Part shown: positions 1-10,455 of the stretch, in pieces
Layout of the letters: each line of letters opens with the position of its first letter
Position numbering within the stretch: the first letter of the stretch is position 1
Assembly (NCBI GenBank): GCA_963920665.1
Contig: OY987266.1
Location: 11,909,001 to 11,973,000, forward strand
Length of the DNA stretch: 64,000 nt
Source: Straminergon stramineum
Taxonomy: Eukaryota; Streptophyta; Bryopsida; Hypnales; Calliergonaceae
Direction: 5' to 3'
Position numbers and translations under genes: made by a program
The notes under the pieces: model-generated
Told to the model about the DNA's origin: nothing
Seen by the model: only the letters and a program-made list of their open reading frames with translations
Databases searched by the model: none

Positions 1-670
1 GCACCTCAATTTAGAAATCAATCACTTGGAAAATTGTATCGAAAACAGAGTTCTGTGAGGACGAATAAATTTCTTTGTGATCGAAACCTGGAATTCGTCA
101 AAGAACATCTGAACGGTTACTTACTAGTCAGTACTGCCTGAGAATGAAAAGTATCATCCAAACGATCATCCATCCTCCATCGATCTACCGCAGCGGGTCT
201 GCCGCAAAGTACCGTATCCCGCCGCAAGCGCTTCCGCAGTTTCCGCATCCCGTCTCCCACGCTGCATCGTGTAGGGAAGTCTCCTCGAGAACAAAGTCGC
301 GGCGCTCGGAACTTGTTAGATTTGCGGATTTCTCCGTCAACGACGACGGCGCGTGCTATCACCACGATCGCTTGACCGACTTCTTCCTTTTCGCAATTGA
401 TCTACGAGACCTACATTGTCTGCCCACAAGAGAGGAAGTGAAAGGGGCTTCTACTTCAGGTGGTAATCGATCACGGTCGTTTGGTTTTTAGTCGGAGCTG
501 GGATGCGGTGATGGTTCAACTTGCGGCCAGGTGAAAAGGAGAAAGGGGGGCGATTTGAAGCGTTTGTGTTATTTCATTCTGCGTTGGGCACACTTTATTT
601 GGAGCGAGAGCGATTGCGAAAGCGTGAGTTCGAGAATTTGAATTTTAGGCGGGTTGAAAGTGGAGTCAAG
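1..670 (+). other. 5' flank and probable leader of the TAXIMIN-like gene
   Basis: No supported protein gene is seen here. A 115-codon open frame at 144-491 has no recognisable domain and stops before the peptide gene. The frame of the peptide gene stays open upstream of its ATG back to about 521, but without an ATG and with no similarity to the family, so this looks like leader. The stretch is richer in G+C than the downstream intergenic DNA, as expected for promoter and 5' UTR. Confidence 0.4.
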
Positions 671-1206
671 ATGTGCGATGATTGCCGGCCCCTCGGGTTT
701 CTCATTGGTCTCCCGTTTATGTTGGTGGCCGCGGTGCTCTCGCTAATCGGCATGGTGATATGGGTGATTGCGTAAGTACATTCCACACCTTGTGTAGTTC
801 ACAAGTCGTTTCAATGCTACACGTTTGTGCCGAAATTGTAATAAGCGCGTATTTGCTATGCACATGAAATGTAATTTGAGAAAAGGCACTAGAAAGTTTT
901 CATGGAATTACTTGACATGTTTTAGCGCGATTCTTCCTTTCCAAGGGTTTTGAAAGGCGTACCATAATTGTTTTTGGAAAATTCGCTCCCGAATGAAGCG
1001 CCGGAGGCTGGCTGTGTAGGTCTGGAGATTTATAGAACGCAAACGCCGTAGCTACTATTGACGATCTATGTCATCTGTGCAGGACGATACTAGGATGCTG
1101 TTGCCCTTGCTTGATCTGCTGCGCGGGTATTGCGAACATTGCCTTGAGTCTCATTAAAGCCCCTGTCAACGTCATCAGGTGGTTCACGAAGCAAATTCCT
1201 TGCTGA
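671..1206 (+). CDS. TAXIMIN-like cysteine-rich small peptide
   Basis: Two exons, 671-771 and 1083-1206, join in phase 2 across a GTAAGT...AG intron and encode 74 aa. The protein opens MCDDCRPLGFLIGLP, continues with a long hydrophobic stretch (about residues 9-34), then a cysteine cluster GCCCPCLICC (about 38-47) and a conserved tail ending RWFTKQIPC. This layout (CRPLGFL start, Cys-rich centre, IPC end) is that of the plant TAXIMIN peptides, a small conserved family first linked to taxane regulation and later to organ separation in Arabidopsis. The hydrophobic N-terminus may serve as a secretion signal or membrane anchor. The start is chosen because the family begins exactly here. The last residue is the family's terminal Cys, so the model looks complete. 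Confidence 0.9.
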
Positions 1207-3030
1207 CACAATCGTAGTGCTCCTGTTTGTATTAGTTTTTATTTATCTATTGCATATCTCTCTTCAGGATAGATTTCAATTGAAGGCTCTATTGGCCATG
1301 GCTGGTTGCAAACAACTTAGCATAACGCCGGATAGTCTCGTTTGGTAAATTCTTTTGGTGGGAAATCTGAAAACTATGGACATAGTTACGGAATAGATAC
1401 AGGACAATCAGGGTGAGTGCCAAAAAAGCTTGTGTGCAGCACTTCTATTGATTACTGCCAAAAGGCCGTCCATGATATATAGATTTCACCCTCAGTAATT
1501 GGATTTTATGATTTTTGATTGACGTCCAAGTTGGAATGAGTATTTCATGTAGGTAAGTTTATGACACCTTCTGCACTGATGGGGTGAAATACTGCTTTTA
1601 GTGTTTGATTTATGCAAAGCCTCCCTTAGTTTGGGAGGCTTTGTTCTCCTACGAGGGGGAAAATATGGTGAAACAGGGGAATACAGTAAGTTGCTGTTGC
1701 AAAAGAGGTTTGGTGGAGCTGCCAGGATTTGAGTCTGAAATCTAAGGATGAGTCTGCCTCTGCATTTTGAGCCTTTTTTGTCCCGCGTAATTAATCGGTG
1801 CTCAACATGCATCAGCTCTGATCTTTTCTGGTGATTTGATCATTTATATATTAATTGTGCCTCGTAACTTATCATGTTTCGTAGACGATTTGATATCGGG
1901 ATTTGCTTGGCCCGATGTTTTACACATTCCGTTCGCTTGTTGATAGAATCTGATTCCTTTATGTCTTTCCTGAACATCTGCTACTGTTGGTGAAGTTGTA
2001 GGATGTAAGCTAATCCGTAAGCCCTAGGTACGCCACAATCCATATTTTAGATGATGAAACAGGGTGTTTCAGGGTGATGGTTCGTCTAAATAACTTCTCA
2101 TTCATGAAAATTAATGATTGAATATTTTTAAGTCATTTTCCTTTTCAACCAATTTGATGTACTCGAGGTAAGTAAGATTTCAGCAAAAATATGCAAAAAT
2201 CTAAACAAGGATTTGACTGTTTAAGTTTACGTTACGAAAATATCACACAAGTTTGTACTTTAGGATTAATGTGAAACAAACCTTTGGTTCAATGAGTGTA
2301 TATCGGCATGACTCTCCACATTATGATTTTTGTAAATGAGTTTTGAATTTTGAATATCTTCTTCTGAAATGTCTGCACAGTATATAGTATGTGTACCAGT
2401 CCAATTCCTTCAATCTTATCTCTTTTCAATTGAAACTCCCTTGATCATCCACTTCCGTCATTTGACAAACAGTTCAAAAATTGGGCTGTTCTTTTTCAGT
2501 TGAAATAGTTGATTTTCGATTTCCTTCATGAGAAATATAACATTCTCAACATTCTTCCCTATACCGGTAATTATTGCACTGAAAGTAGCAGAATTGAATG
2601 TTTCTACAAGGTTCAATTCCTGGTAATATCTATGTCATGGAGTTTCTCGAGTGCTCCCCACTGTTGGTGAAGAATGTGCCTTGCACAAAATAAGGCGTCG
2701 AAGTTTCGATCTCTGGGAGACAGTCGACAGAATCGGGAATTAGAATGATATTCATCCAATTAAACCAACAGAGAAAACAATTTCGTTCATTCATCATCTA
2801 TCCATCCATCAGGTTCCGTTCCCCTTGGAGTTCCCCTTGGAATGGTCGCTGCGGCAGCCATCTTTCGTTGCAGCGAAGGACCATCACCGTCCGCCATAGC
2901 CACCACGGTGGCTATTTGGAATCTACCGTGTCGTTCTCTTTGCAGGGGATCCATGCTCTAAGCTTACTCACTCCTCTTTCGCTGACTCCAGAGAATCAAT
3001 TACTTCTTGTTTTGGCCAAGTGGAGAGGCC
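1207..3030. other. intergenic; 3' UTR of TAXIMIN gene, then 5' region of gamma carbonic anhydrase
   Basis: No gene is recognised. The first few hundred bases are probably the peptide gene's 3' UTR. A perfect 11-bp inverted repeat lies at 1615-1643. From about 2750 the sequence becomes less AT-rich and probably includes the promoter and 5' UTR of the carbonic anhydrase gene. An open frame at 2745-3143 overlaps the first coding exon in another frame and shows no family similarity. Confidence 0.4.
1615..1643. repeat. perfect 11-bp hairpin
   Basis: CAAAGCCTCCC at 1615-1625 and its exact reverse complement at 1633-1643 are separated by a 7-base loop. It lies about 410 bases past the TAXIMIN stop codon. 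Function unknown; it may be a feature of the 3' UTR or a remnant of an inverted-repeat element. Confidence 0.6.
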
Positions 3031-5222
3031 ATGGCTACCAGGGCTTTGTATACGGTAGGGTTTTGGATTCGGGAGACGGGGCAGGCGCTGGACCGCGCCG
3101 GATGCAGGTTGCAAGGGAAATATATGTTTCGGGAGGAATGTGAGTGCCTGCGATATCTCGATTGGGGCTAATGTTGCTGAGAGGATTGGAATTAGTGTTC
3201 TGGTGTCTCGGATTTGTTGTGCTGGACAGATTTTCGGATTAGCGTAATTTGGCGTTTTTCATTTGGTGATGACGTCTTGATGATGAAAGCAAGCTCGTGA
3301 ATCGGAACCAACTGAGTTCTGTGTTCTTTTCTAATTTTTGGCCTTGCTTGAGATTGAGGAATGTCGCGCTAGCTTCGTCCTGCAGTGGTTGTTTCGTCCA
3401 CGATGTGCATTCATGTGCTCATTACAGCGATCACGCATGCGGATTACTACCAGGATCTTTGTTTCCAGTTACAGTGCGAAAAATTCGAGCGGAGCTCTGA
3501 ATATAGGGTGACATAATTCGTTTTAGGGTTTGGGGAGGTGAAAGTGTATCCCATTGCTTCCTAGAGAAAATTTTCATTCACGTGATCTACGGGGCGACAC
3601 ACTATTATGGAATGATGACCACTCCCTTCCACTCAGTCGTCCTCAGTATCCTTGTGTTATCTCTCAATTACTCTCTCAAAGAGCAGCAGAGCTGAGTCGT
3701 TTTCTACTGGAATTGTCGTACTAAGTCAAGTCTTGGTATCATGAAGTAGGTCAACTTATTATGCATGCTGGTACATGAACATTCCTTTTCAGGAGCAAAC
3801 GGAGTTCGAAGCGATTGAATTGTTTTACAACGTGACTAAGGTATTCTCAGCTAACCCCTATGATGTATTCTCGATGAGCAGTGACGAGGCATCGGCCATT
3901 GATGAACCTTTTTGATAAGAAGCCCGAAGTTGCTGAAGATGCATTTGTTGCCCCTAGTGCATCCCTTGTCGGTGATGTTCAAATTGGATCCAAGTCCTCT
4001 ATTTGGTATGGCTGTGTGCTGAGGGGTAAGCGATCTTATCCCTGCATGGAAGGAAGGTTAGAATGAATCTTATCTGAGTTATCAGCTTATTGATTGATAG
4101 TACTTTATGTCTTTACGTTTCTTTCCTGTATTGGTAAATGTTATGTTGGTTTATGAAGGATGATCATCAGTTGGGCTTCATCAACAAAAACAATGCGACG
4201 GAATCTGTTCGCGAAATATGATTGTATGGTTCTGAGTGTTGGCAATGTTGTGTCAGGGGATACAAATAGCATCAGAGTTGGCTCTGAAACGAACATTCAA
4301 GATCACTCTTTAGTGACTGTTGGTGGTTCTCGTTTTATTGGTGGGAATGCCTCTACTGTAATTGGCAACAAAGTCACCATAGGTGAGTGTTTGTGACAAT
4401 ATGGAACATGGTGTCTGTTGTCTTCGTTTTTCAGTCAAGCCAGGACTCTTTTGAAGACCGCGCACTCTGGAACGATACAGTTTCTGGGGTGAGGGTTCAT
4501 ATCAACTGACGGTGTGCGTGGGAGACGATTGTAGGGCATGGCGCAGTGATTCATGCTTGCACTGTGGAGGACGGAGCATTTGTGGGAATGGGTGCAACAC
4601 TTTTGGACGGTGTAGTTGTAGAACAGGGTGCATTTGTTGCTGCAGGAGCGTTGGTCAGTGAGAACACCCGAATTCCTGCTGGACAGGTTTTTTTCTCTTT
4701 CCTTTTCTCATGAGCTCTATTGTTGACATACATTTCCAGTCTTTTGTTTCTTGGAACTCGGACTATACCCATCTTTGTTGTGCAGTGTCTCTACCAGAAG
4801 GGAGATACTAGGCAATGGTTTGGAGTTACGAGATTCTGATTCTCTTTGAAAATGAGTCATGTGATTAAAGCAATATTAACATGTTGGGGTCCATCGTGTG
4901 AAAGAATGAATTTCTAATGCCTAATAGAGCTGTGTCATGTGGTTATAGGGAAAGTGACATTTTAAGATTGTTACATTGGGTCTATCCACGTGAGTGAATG
5001 GTTACATTTTTGTCTGAGCAGATCTGGGCTGGGAATCCAGCTAAGCTCTTGAGAGAGTTGAAGGGCGACGAAGGCTTGTTCATCCCTAAGTCTGCAGACC
5101 ACTATTCGGAGCTGGCCGCTGCACATGCTGAGGCCAACGCCAAGAGCTTCCATGATTTGACTACTGTCCAAGAAGTGAAGATTGAAGAAAAGAGTCCCGA
5201 GTTGACTCAGGTGTCGCAATAA
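3031..5222 (+). CDS. gamma-type carbonic anhydrase, mitochondrial complex I subunit
   Basis: Five exons (3031-3139, 3882-4025, 4257-4382, 4535-4686, 5022-5222) join in phase to give 243 aa. The N-terminus MATRALYTVGFWIRETGQ matches plant GAMMA-CA1/2/3, whose start carries the mitochondrial targeting information. Residues about 53-180 form the left-handed beta-helix of hexapeptide repeats (VAPSASLVGDV, GMGATLLDGVVV). In plants these proteins form trimers in the matrix-exposed domain of respiratory complex I. Conserved R84, D86, Q99 and D100 are present, and two metal-site histidines are seen (H128 and H133 in IGHGAVIHAC). The first histidine of the classical triad is replaced by Thr105 (SLVTVGG instead of SLVHV), so catalysis is doubtful. 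The C-terminus is shorter than in Arabidopsis CA1/2 (about 270-278 aa). Overall it is closer to GAMMA-CA than to the CA-like (CAL) branch. Confidence 0.95.
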
Positions 5223-6030
5223 TAACATCAGCCTGTCATTAGCAGAGTTTTGAAGGGAGAAGAATCCGGGTAAGAAAGAATTGGACCCTGAAGTTTCAGG
5301 TTTTGCAAAATAGCCGTATTTGATGGTGAGACATGGAGGTAGATCTTCTATATGTTGTCCGAGTTTGAGCTTGAGGCATGGTCTGACAGTTTGTTCAGAT
5401 TCCAAATCGAAGATCGATGACTTTACACGTTTGTTGCCGAATTTCCCGGTTAGCTGTTGAGCTTCAGTTCTGGAATCTCATGCTTCAGTTATGGAATCTC
5501 ACGAAGTGGCCTTCATTTAAGTCATTGTGATTTTATGCACGGTTTTTAGTGTGCATTATCTCATTTGCTGTGCAATACATGAGGTGGAGTATTTTGCGAT
5601 GATTTTGAGGCGGGGCAAATATCACCCATATTCTCATCTTATGAGTGAGTGACGGTTTATCTTGGCGTGGCAGTTCTGACTGGCTTCGAATCAATTGTTT
5701 GCTAAGGTACTCGTGTCCACACCCGGACCATGTACAATCAGCGTAGTTTTGGATCTTTGGTCCTCACTATGTCAAGTGTAACAACCACAGTGCACTTCAA
5801 ATGTCAATTGTCCAAAATGAGGACCTTGTGTGTTTTTAGGCAGGGCTACTTGTTAGTGCATTGCATAGCTGGCACTACTCTAATCAACAATCATGAAATG
5901 GCATTTGTTACAATTTTGATTGGACCCCTGGTTTTCTCAATAATAATAAATTTTTTGTGTTAAAAGCTTTTAATCAACTGAGGTAGGAGGTCCCCAAAGC
6001 GTTGGGGCTCTAAAAGTATCCACCTGTTAA
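5223..6030. other. 3' UTR of gamma carbonic anhydrase and intergenic
   Basis: The first 300-400 bases are plausibly 3' UTR. No further gene is seen. The stretch ends at a TTAA that forms the left flank of the next element. Confidence 0.4.
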
Positions 6031-7003
6031 CCCCTCATCCCTGGAGGGGATGAAAAGTGTCCTCACATTGTCTGGCAGTCAAATTCAAAGTGTTGTTACT
6101 TTTGCATCCGATTTCTGAATTTAATAAAACTTGTTGGAAAAGTTGCGCATATTAGTCTAGTTTCATTGGTAAAATTTTCAGATCAAATCAAGATGTACTG
6201 AGTTTTTGAGAGTCCTTCAAAGTTCACAAGTTCAATTTGAGTTCACCACATTGCATTCTGATGGCTGTAACTTTTGGGGCTTGTAACTTTTACATAAAAT
6301 GTTTGTTTTCAAAAAAATAAAAATTGGATTTTGTTCCTCTTAAGTTCTTGTTATTGTGATAAAAGTTTCATATCAATCTAAGTTGTTTTGAATGTTTGGG
6401 AGCAATTTGAAGTTCAAAATCCAAACATTTTTGCATTACAATGAACTTCCGTAACTTACAACTTCTTCATATGTGGTCCGTTTTCAATCATTTTTGTTGG
6501 AAAAGTTTTACATACTAGTCTAGTTTGTGTGGTTATAATTTCATATCAATCCAAGAGGTAATGAGTGATAGAAGCATTTTAGTAGAGGGAGGTTTAGCCA
6601 TAGATGTGATTTTTTGCTACTTTTTGTATTGTTTTTTGACATTTCATAAGAATTTTGTAGACACAATGAGTCAATTGAATGATATTTTTTTTCACCAAAG
6701 TGTTTGTCTTTTGGTTTTGAATCACTTTGTAGTTTAAAGTTCTTTCATTTGAGTAGGTCTAGAAATCGAATTTCACCTCCAAATGTGTTTTTAAGAAAAT
6801 TCCAGCATCTTTTTTTAGCACTAAAACATTATAATCATTCAATCTATATGGTCAAATGACCCCAAATTTGTTTCACACTATCTACAACATGCACACTACA
6901 AGATTGTACAATTGAGATTTTCATACTTCACTGAAATTTAGACTTATAGCACTTGAAAAGCAAAGATGCTTTTACACATGTTTGGACTTCTGGCGATGAG
7001 GGG
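6031..7003. mobile_element. 973-bp TTAA-flanked MITE-like element, copy 1
   Basis: The element starts CCCCTCATC and ends GATGAGGGG (inverse), directly flanked by TTAA at 6027-6030 and 7004-7007. It contains no intact gene. A diverged second copy with the same ends lies at 22454-23410; both share internal stretches such as TGTTGGAAAA, TTCACAAGTTCAATTTGAGT and GACACAATGAGTCAATTGAA. TTAA duplication plus CCC ends resembles non-autonomous piggyBac-type elements. The terminal inverted repeat is only about 9-10 bp. Confidence 0.75.
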
Positions 7004-7007
7004 TTAA

Positions 7008-8064
7008 AATGTATACTTTTTGTATATTTTGCTTTTTCATTTCCTCTGCAATGTACAAAAACTATGTATGAAAACTATAAATTTGAAGATGTGGATTGTT
7101 TTACTGACCATTGTGTTTCAACTTCAAACATTCATTAATTAATTCCATAAAGCTCTAAGAAATATGGAACAAGTTCTGTTTGCCTTTCAAGGAAAATTTC
7201 TTGAAAAATATTTCAAGAAGTCTAACCTCTACAAATCAATTTCTAGTTCTTAGATGGGTTGCTTATTATGGACCTTCTACCTTATAGTAACCAATTTCAG
7301 TAACCTCCGTGACATATTTTTATCATTAAAAATGTAGGATATATTGTACCCCTAGGTCAATTTCATCACCATTGTAGTATGTCAAAATGGTTTAATTTTG
7401 GAATTTCAACTATTTGACAAGTCTTTTTAATTTTCAAATAATTTGGAATATTTCAAAATGAACGAAAGACCTTCAAATAAAATTTTCTATATTTTCAGAT
7501 ATTAGTAAGAAATTTATAAAATTTAGGACATACTTCAAATTTTGCATAAATATGGACATCTATAAGGTAGTTTCTTCTTTCTCAAATAATTCATTTGAAC
7601 TCATTTAGATTAATCCTTGACAAACATGCCCCCTATATATGATCAAAGTAGTCACCAAAATGTTTTGATTGTTGAATTAATAGATTCATTCTTTGTTTCT
7701 ACAATAAGCAATGAAGTCATCAATTAGACACTTTCGATCCTTAGTGTCCTTTAAAGATTAACATAGGGACTATTTATTTATATTGATCCCTTTCACAAAG
7801 GACTTTCTTCTTTTTTCACCTTTGAGCATCTTTACAACAAGGAAAATATTTTTCCCTTAAAGATATGATTAATTGTACTAAGATAAAAGTTCAAAACAAT
7901 TATAGTGGCTTTCACAAGAATTCATATGGCTTACTTCAAAATTTGCCATAACTAATTGAGAAATTAGATTTTTCCAAAAAAATTTGGATATATTGAAGTA
8001 AAAGTATAAACTTTTGTAAAAAAATTTTCTAAAAATTTTGAAATTTTTTCTATTTTATAATACT
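7008..8064. other. AT-rich intergenic DNA, nothing recognised
   Basis: Very AT-rich, with short direct and inverted words but no gene, RNA or bounded element that I can support. Confidence 0.4.
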
Positions 8065-8525
8065 TTAATCAAAATGAATAGTAAGAAAACTTTTAACACA
8101 ATGAAATTTTTTTCAATACTTTTTAGTAAATGAAATGAGAATTCTTTTTAGAATTTTTTGAATGAAATTTTAAAAAAATTCAATTTTTATTGAGTGAAAT
8201 ATTATTGACTGAAATATAAATCAAATTTTTTATATTTCTTATAATTCATTCCAAAAAAATTCCAAAAATTGTGAAAAAATTGAAAAGAGTATAGAATGTT
8301 TATATATTATTTTCTTATAATATTTTGAAGATTTTTTGGAATGAATTATAAGAAATATAAAAATTTTGATTTATATTTCAGTCAATAATATTTCACTTAA
8401 AAGAAATTTAAAATTTATAAAATTCTTAAGAAATAATACTAAGAAGAATTTTCATTCCACTTACTAAAAAATATTCAAATTTTTCTACTTATATTTAAAA
8501 AAATTCAATAATAATTTTGATTAAA
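8065..8525. repeat. AT-rich foldback (large inverted repeat)
   Basis: A long imperfect palindrome is centred near 8300. The best arms are about 8190-8265 and 8330-8402, sharing GTGAAATATTATTGACTGAA and TATTTCTTATAATTCATTCC in opposite orientation. Weaker pairing extends outwards to about 8065 and 8525. It is probably a foldback MITE or a decayed hairpin element. Clear target-site duplications were not found, so the outer limits are approximate. Confidence 0.65.
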
Positions 8526-8669
8526 TTATTTTTAAAATTATTTAAATTTATTCAAATATATTTTTTATGAGTGTTTTATTTGTACCAAAAAAATCCAATT
8601 TTATTTTTAAATCTCTTATTCCTGATTTAACTATAGCAATTTTGTAAATGTAGAAAATATTTTGAGAGC

Positions 8670-8960
8670 CATTGTATACGCAAGACGTTAAATCATCCAT
8701 TCGAAGGTGGGCCCGCCTAACGTGGTGCGCGGGCTGGACCATGGGCCCAAGTGACGACCCTGCGTTAGGCTGATCCACCCCGAATGGAGCCCGACCCGGC
8801 CAAGGCCACAAACCGGGTGACAAAGACCAGCTTGGCCCCAACGGACGTGTGAGTGGCTTGACGAAACTAAACAAACATGAAAAATAGGCGCCGCACTTGG
8901 AGAAACGTTTGGCCACAGGGATCCACGACTTCCATCCGGCCACGGACACAATTCTTAAAG
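8670..8960. repeat. left arm of a GC-rich inverted repeat pair
   Basis: Sharply more GC-rich than its surroundings. From about 8670 to 8875 it pairs, in opposite orientation, with about 9785-9993; both contain CATTCGAAGG, GCGTTAGGCTGA and CACCCCGAATGGAGC when read on the matching strand. The arms may be the ends of one transposon whose core is 8960-9785 or two copies of a repeat inserted head to head. Open frames on the minus strand here show no known domain. Confidence 0.6.
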
Positions 8961-9496
8961 TTGTTATTGCTAGTGTAGGTGCAACTCACTTACCCCCTCA
9001 CTGTGTTGATACTACTAGGCCGAGCACACTCGGTAGTGAAACGATGTTGTGCTTACTAGAATAGAGCCTCGAAGTAACTTATCCCATATGCATTGCTTCA
9101 CACTCCTAAAATCTGTGTGTATAAGTATCTACACACTCCCCTCAATCCCATGTCGAGTTGGGGGCTCATTGTAAAGTGATCTGATCTTTCGCCTTTAACT
9201 AAAGGATGTAGTGTGTTGGGTACACTCACTGGCCAACCCCATTTTGGGGACTCCCTCTCACGGGGTCAATCAATGCAAATTGTCAAACCAGATGGGTGTA
9301 AAACATTACCCATGGGACTGTAAAGGACTGTCTTGTTCATTGAGACCAGTTGGACCCTTGTTCATGACCGAGTTGTACCATGCTGAAGTGAGCTCACTGA
9401 GTGGAGAACAATTGAACGATGGCAGGTACAACGATTTCAAAATGAACATGATTGTATTGGATGTCCGACTGCTTTAGAGGGCTCTTGGGTTGTCCC
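8961..9496. other. spacer between the GC-rich inverted arms
   Basis: No recognised gene. It includes a short inverted pair, CCCCTCAATCCC and GAGTTGGGGG, near 9137-9163. It probably belongs to the same mobile element as the flanking arms. Confidence 0.35.
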
Positions 9497-9506
9497 AACT
9501 CCCAAC

Positions 9507-9743
9507 TTTTTTTTTTTGACACAAATGAAACGGAATTTCATTGAAAGGATAAAATACAAGTCAGCCAGCCACAAGTGGCTTGGCCGGAAGACCACAAACA
9601 CGAGCAAAGAAAACAAGAAAGGCGAGCCAAAGGAGACGAACACCCCAGAACATAGCACGAAGAGAGGTAGCAAGGTCTCGTGTGGCCGGCGAGAAGGAGG
9701 CAGCCTCCTTTGATCGCCTGTAGGAAGTCATGGGGATTGCAAG
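9507..9743 (-). mobile_element. 5'-truncated LINE (non-LTR retrotransposon) 3' end with target duplication
   Basis: Read on the minus strand, the segment ends in an A-run (11 T on the + strand at 9507-9517) just after a short AT-rich tail, as in plant L1-type LINEs. The minus-strand frame near 9520-9673 encodes a hydrophobic, decayed C-terminal-like stretch (RPSHLWLADLYFILSMKF) of the kind found at LINE ORF2 ends. The direct repeat AACTCCCAAC flanks it at 9497-9506 and 9744-9753, fitting a 10-bp target-site duplication. No reverse transcriptase motif remains in the 237 bp. Confidence 0.75.
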
Positions 9744-9784
9744 AACTCCCAACATTTTATGTATTCCATCAGCAGACTCCCATT

Positions 9785-9993
9785 TGCGGTCGTTCAGTTT
9801 CATCAAGCCGGTCGAGGGTCCGTCGAGGCCACGATGGTCTCCGTCGCCCAGGCCGTGGCCTTAGCCTGGTCAAGCTCCATTCGGGGTGGGTCAGCCTAAC
9901 GCTGGGTCATCGCTTGGCCCCGTGGTCCAACTCGTGTGCCACGTCAAGCGGGCCAACCTTCGAATGGACATTTCAACGTCCTACATTGTATAC
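9785..9993. repeat. right arm of the GC-rich inverted repeat pair
   Basis: Reverse-complement match to about 8670-8875. The similarity extends outwards to GTATAC on both sides (left near 8674-8679, right near 9988-9993). The arms are diverged but alignable along about 200 bp. Confidence 0.6.
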
Positions 9994-10455
9994 TACTTTT
10001 CCCTCTAATGCCAAACTTTCTTTAAAATGGGGGATGTTGCGAGCTGTAATCTTAGAAGTCACCATGTTAGTACTTAAGGGAGTATAAGTATATAGAATTT
10101 TTCATAATTCTTAACAGGCAAAAAAGATTAGAACCCTCTTAGCCTAAACAACTCAGTAAGACTAAGAAGATACTCCAACTAATCCGTAACAGCATCCAGC
10201 CTGGATCCGGATTCCGGAAACCCGGATAGCGACAGCCTATTATCTAGACTTCCGGTCTAGAAATAGGGACCCGTTACGGGTGAACGGTCCGCTTTATGAA
10301 CGGTTGGTATTTTGACGGGTACTTAACCCCACCACTCCCATTTGTTCTCCCTCTTTCACCACAACTGTTTTGTGTGTGCATAGCTGAGTGAAAGAGTGGT
10401 GAGTTAGTGTTCAGGCGAGTGGTGAGAGCGTGTTTAGATTTTAGAGTGGTTTGAG
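9994..10455 (+). other. leader region of the gag-like element
   Basis: No protein gene. At 10024-10034 a purine-rich tract, AAAATGGGGGA, is followed by TGTTGCG, which looks like a polypurine tract next to an LTR start. I found no matching second LTR and no tRNA primer-binding site, so no LTR is called. The rest leads into the reading frame at 10456. Confidence 0.3.

Noticed and set aside
144..491. 115-codon open frame upstream of the TAXIMIN gene
   Set aside because: No domain or family resemblance, and it overlaps an antisense frame of similar length. Most likely chance openness of leader DNA.
2605..2625. tRNA B-box-like GGTTCAATTCC
   Set aside because: No acceptor stem, A box or cloverleaf pairing around it.
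2723..2738. 16-base word CAGTCGACAGAATCGG shared with 23916-23931
   Set aside because: No similarity extends beyond the word, so there is too little to call a repeat.
2745..3143. 132-codon open frame overlapping the first carbonic anhydrase exon
   Set aside because: Different frame from the clear GAMMA-CA N-terminus at 3031 and no recognisable content.
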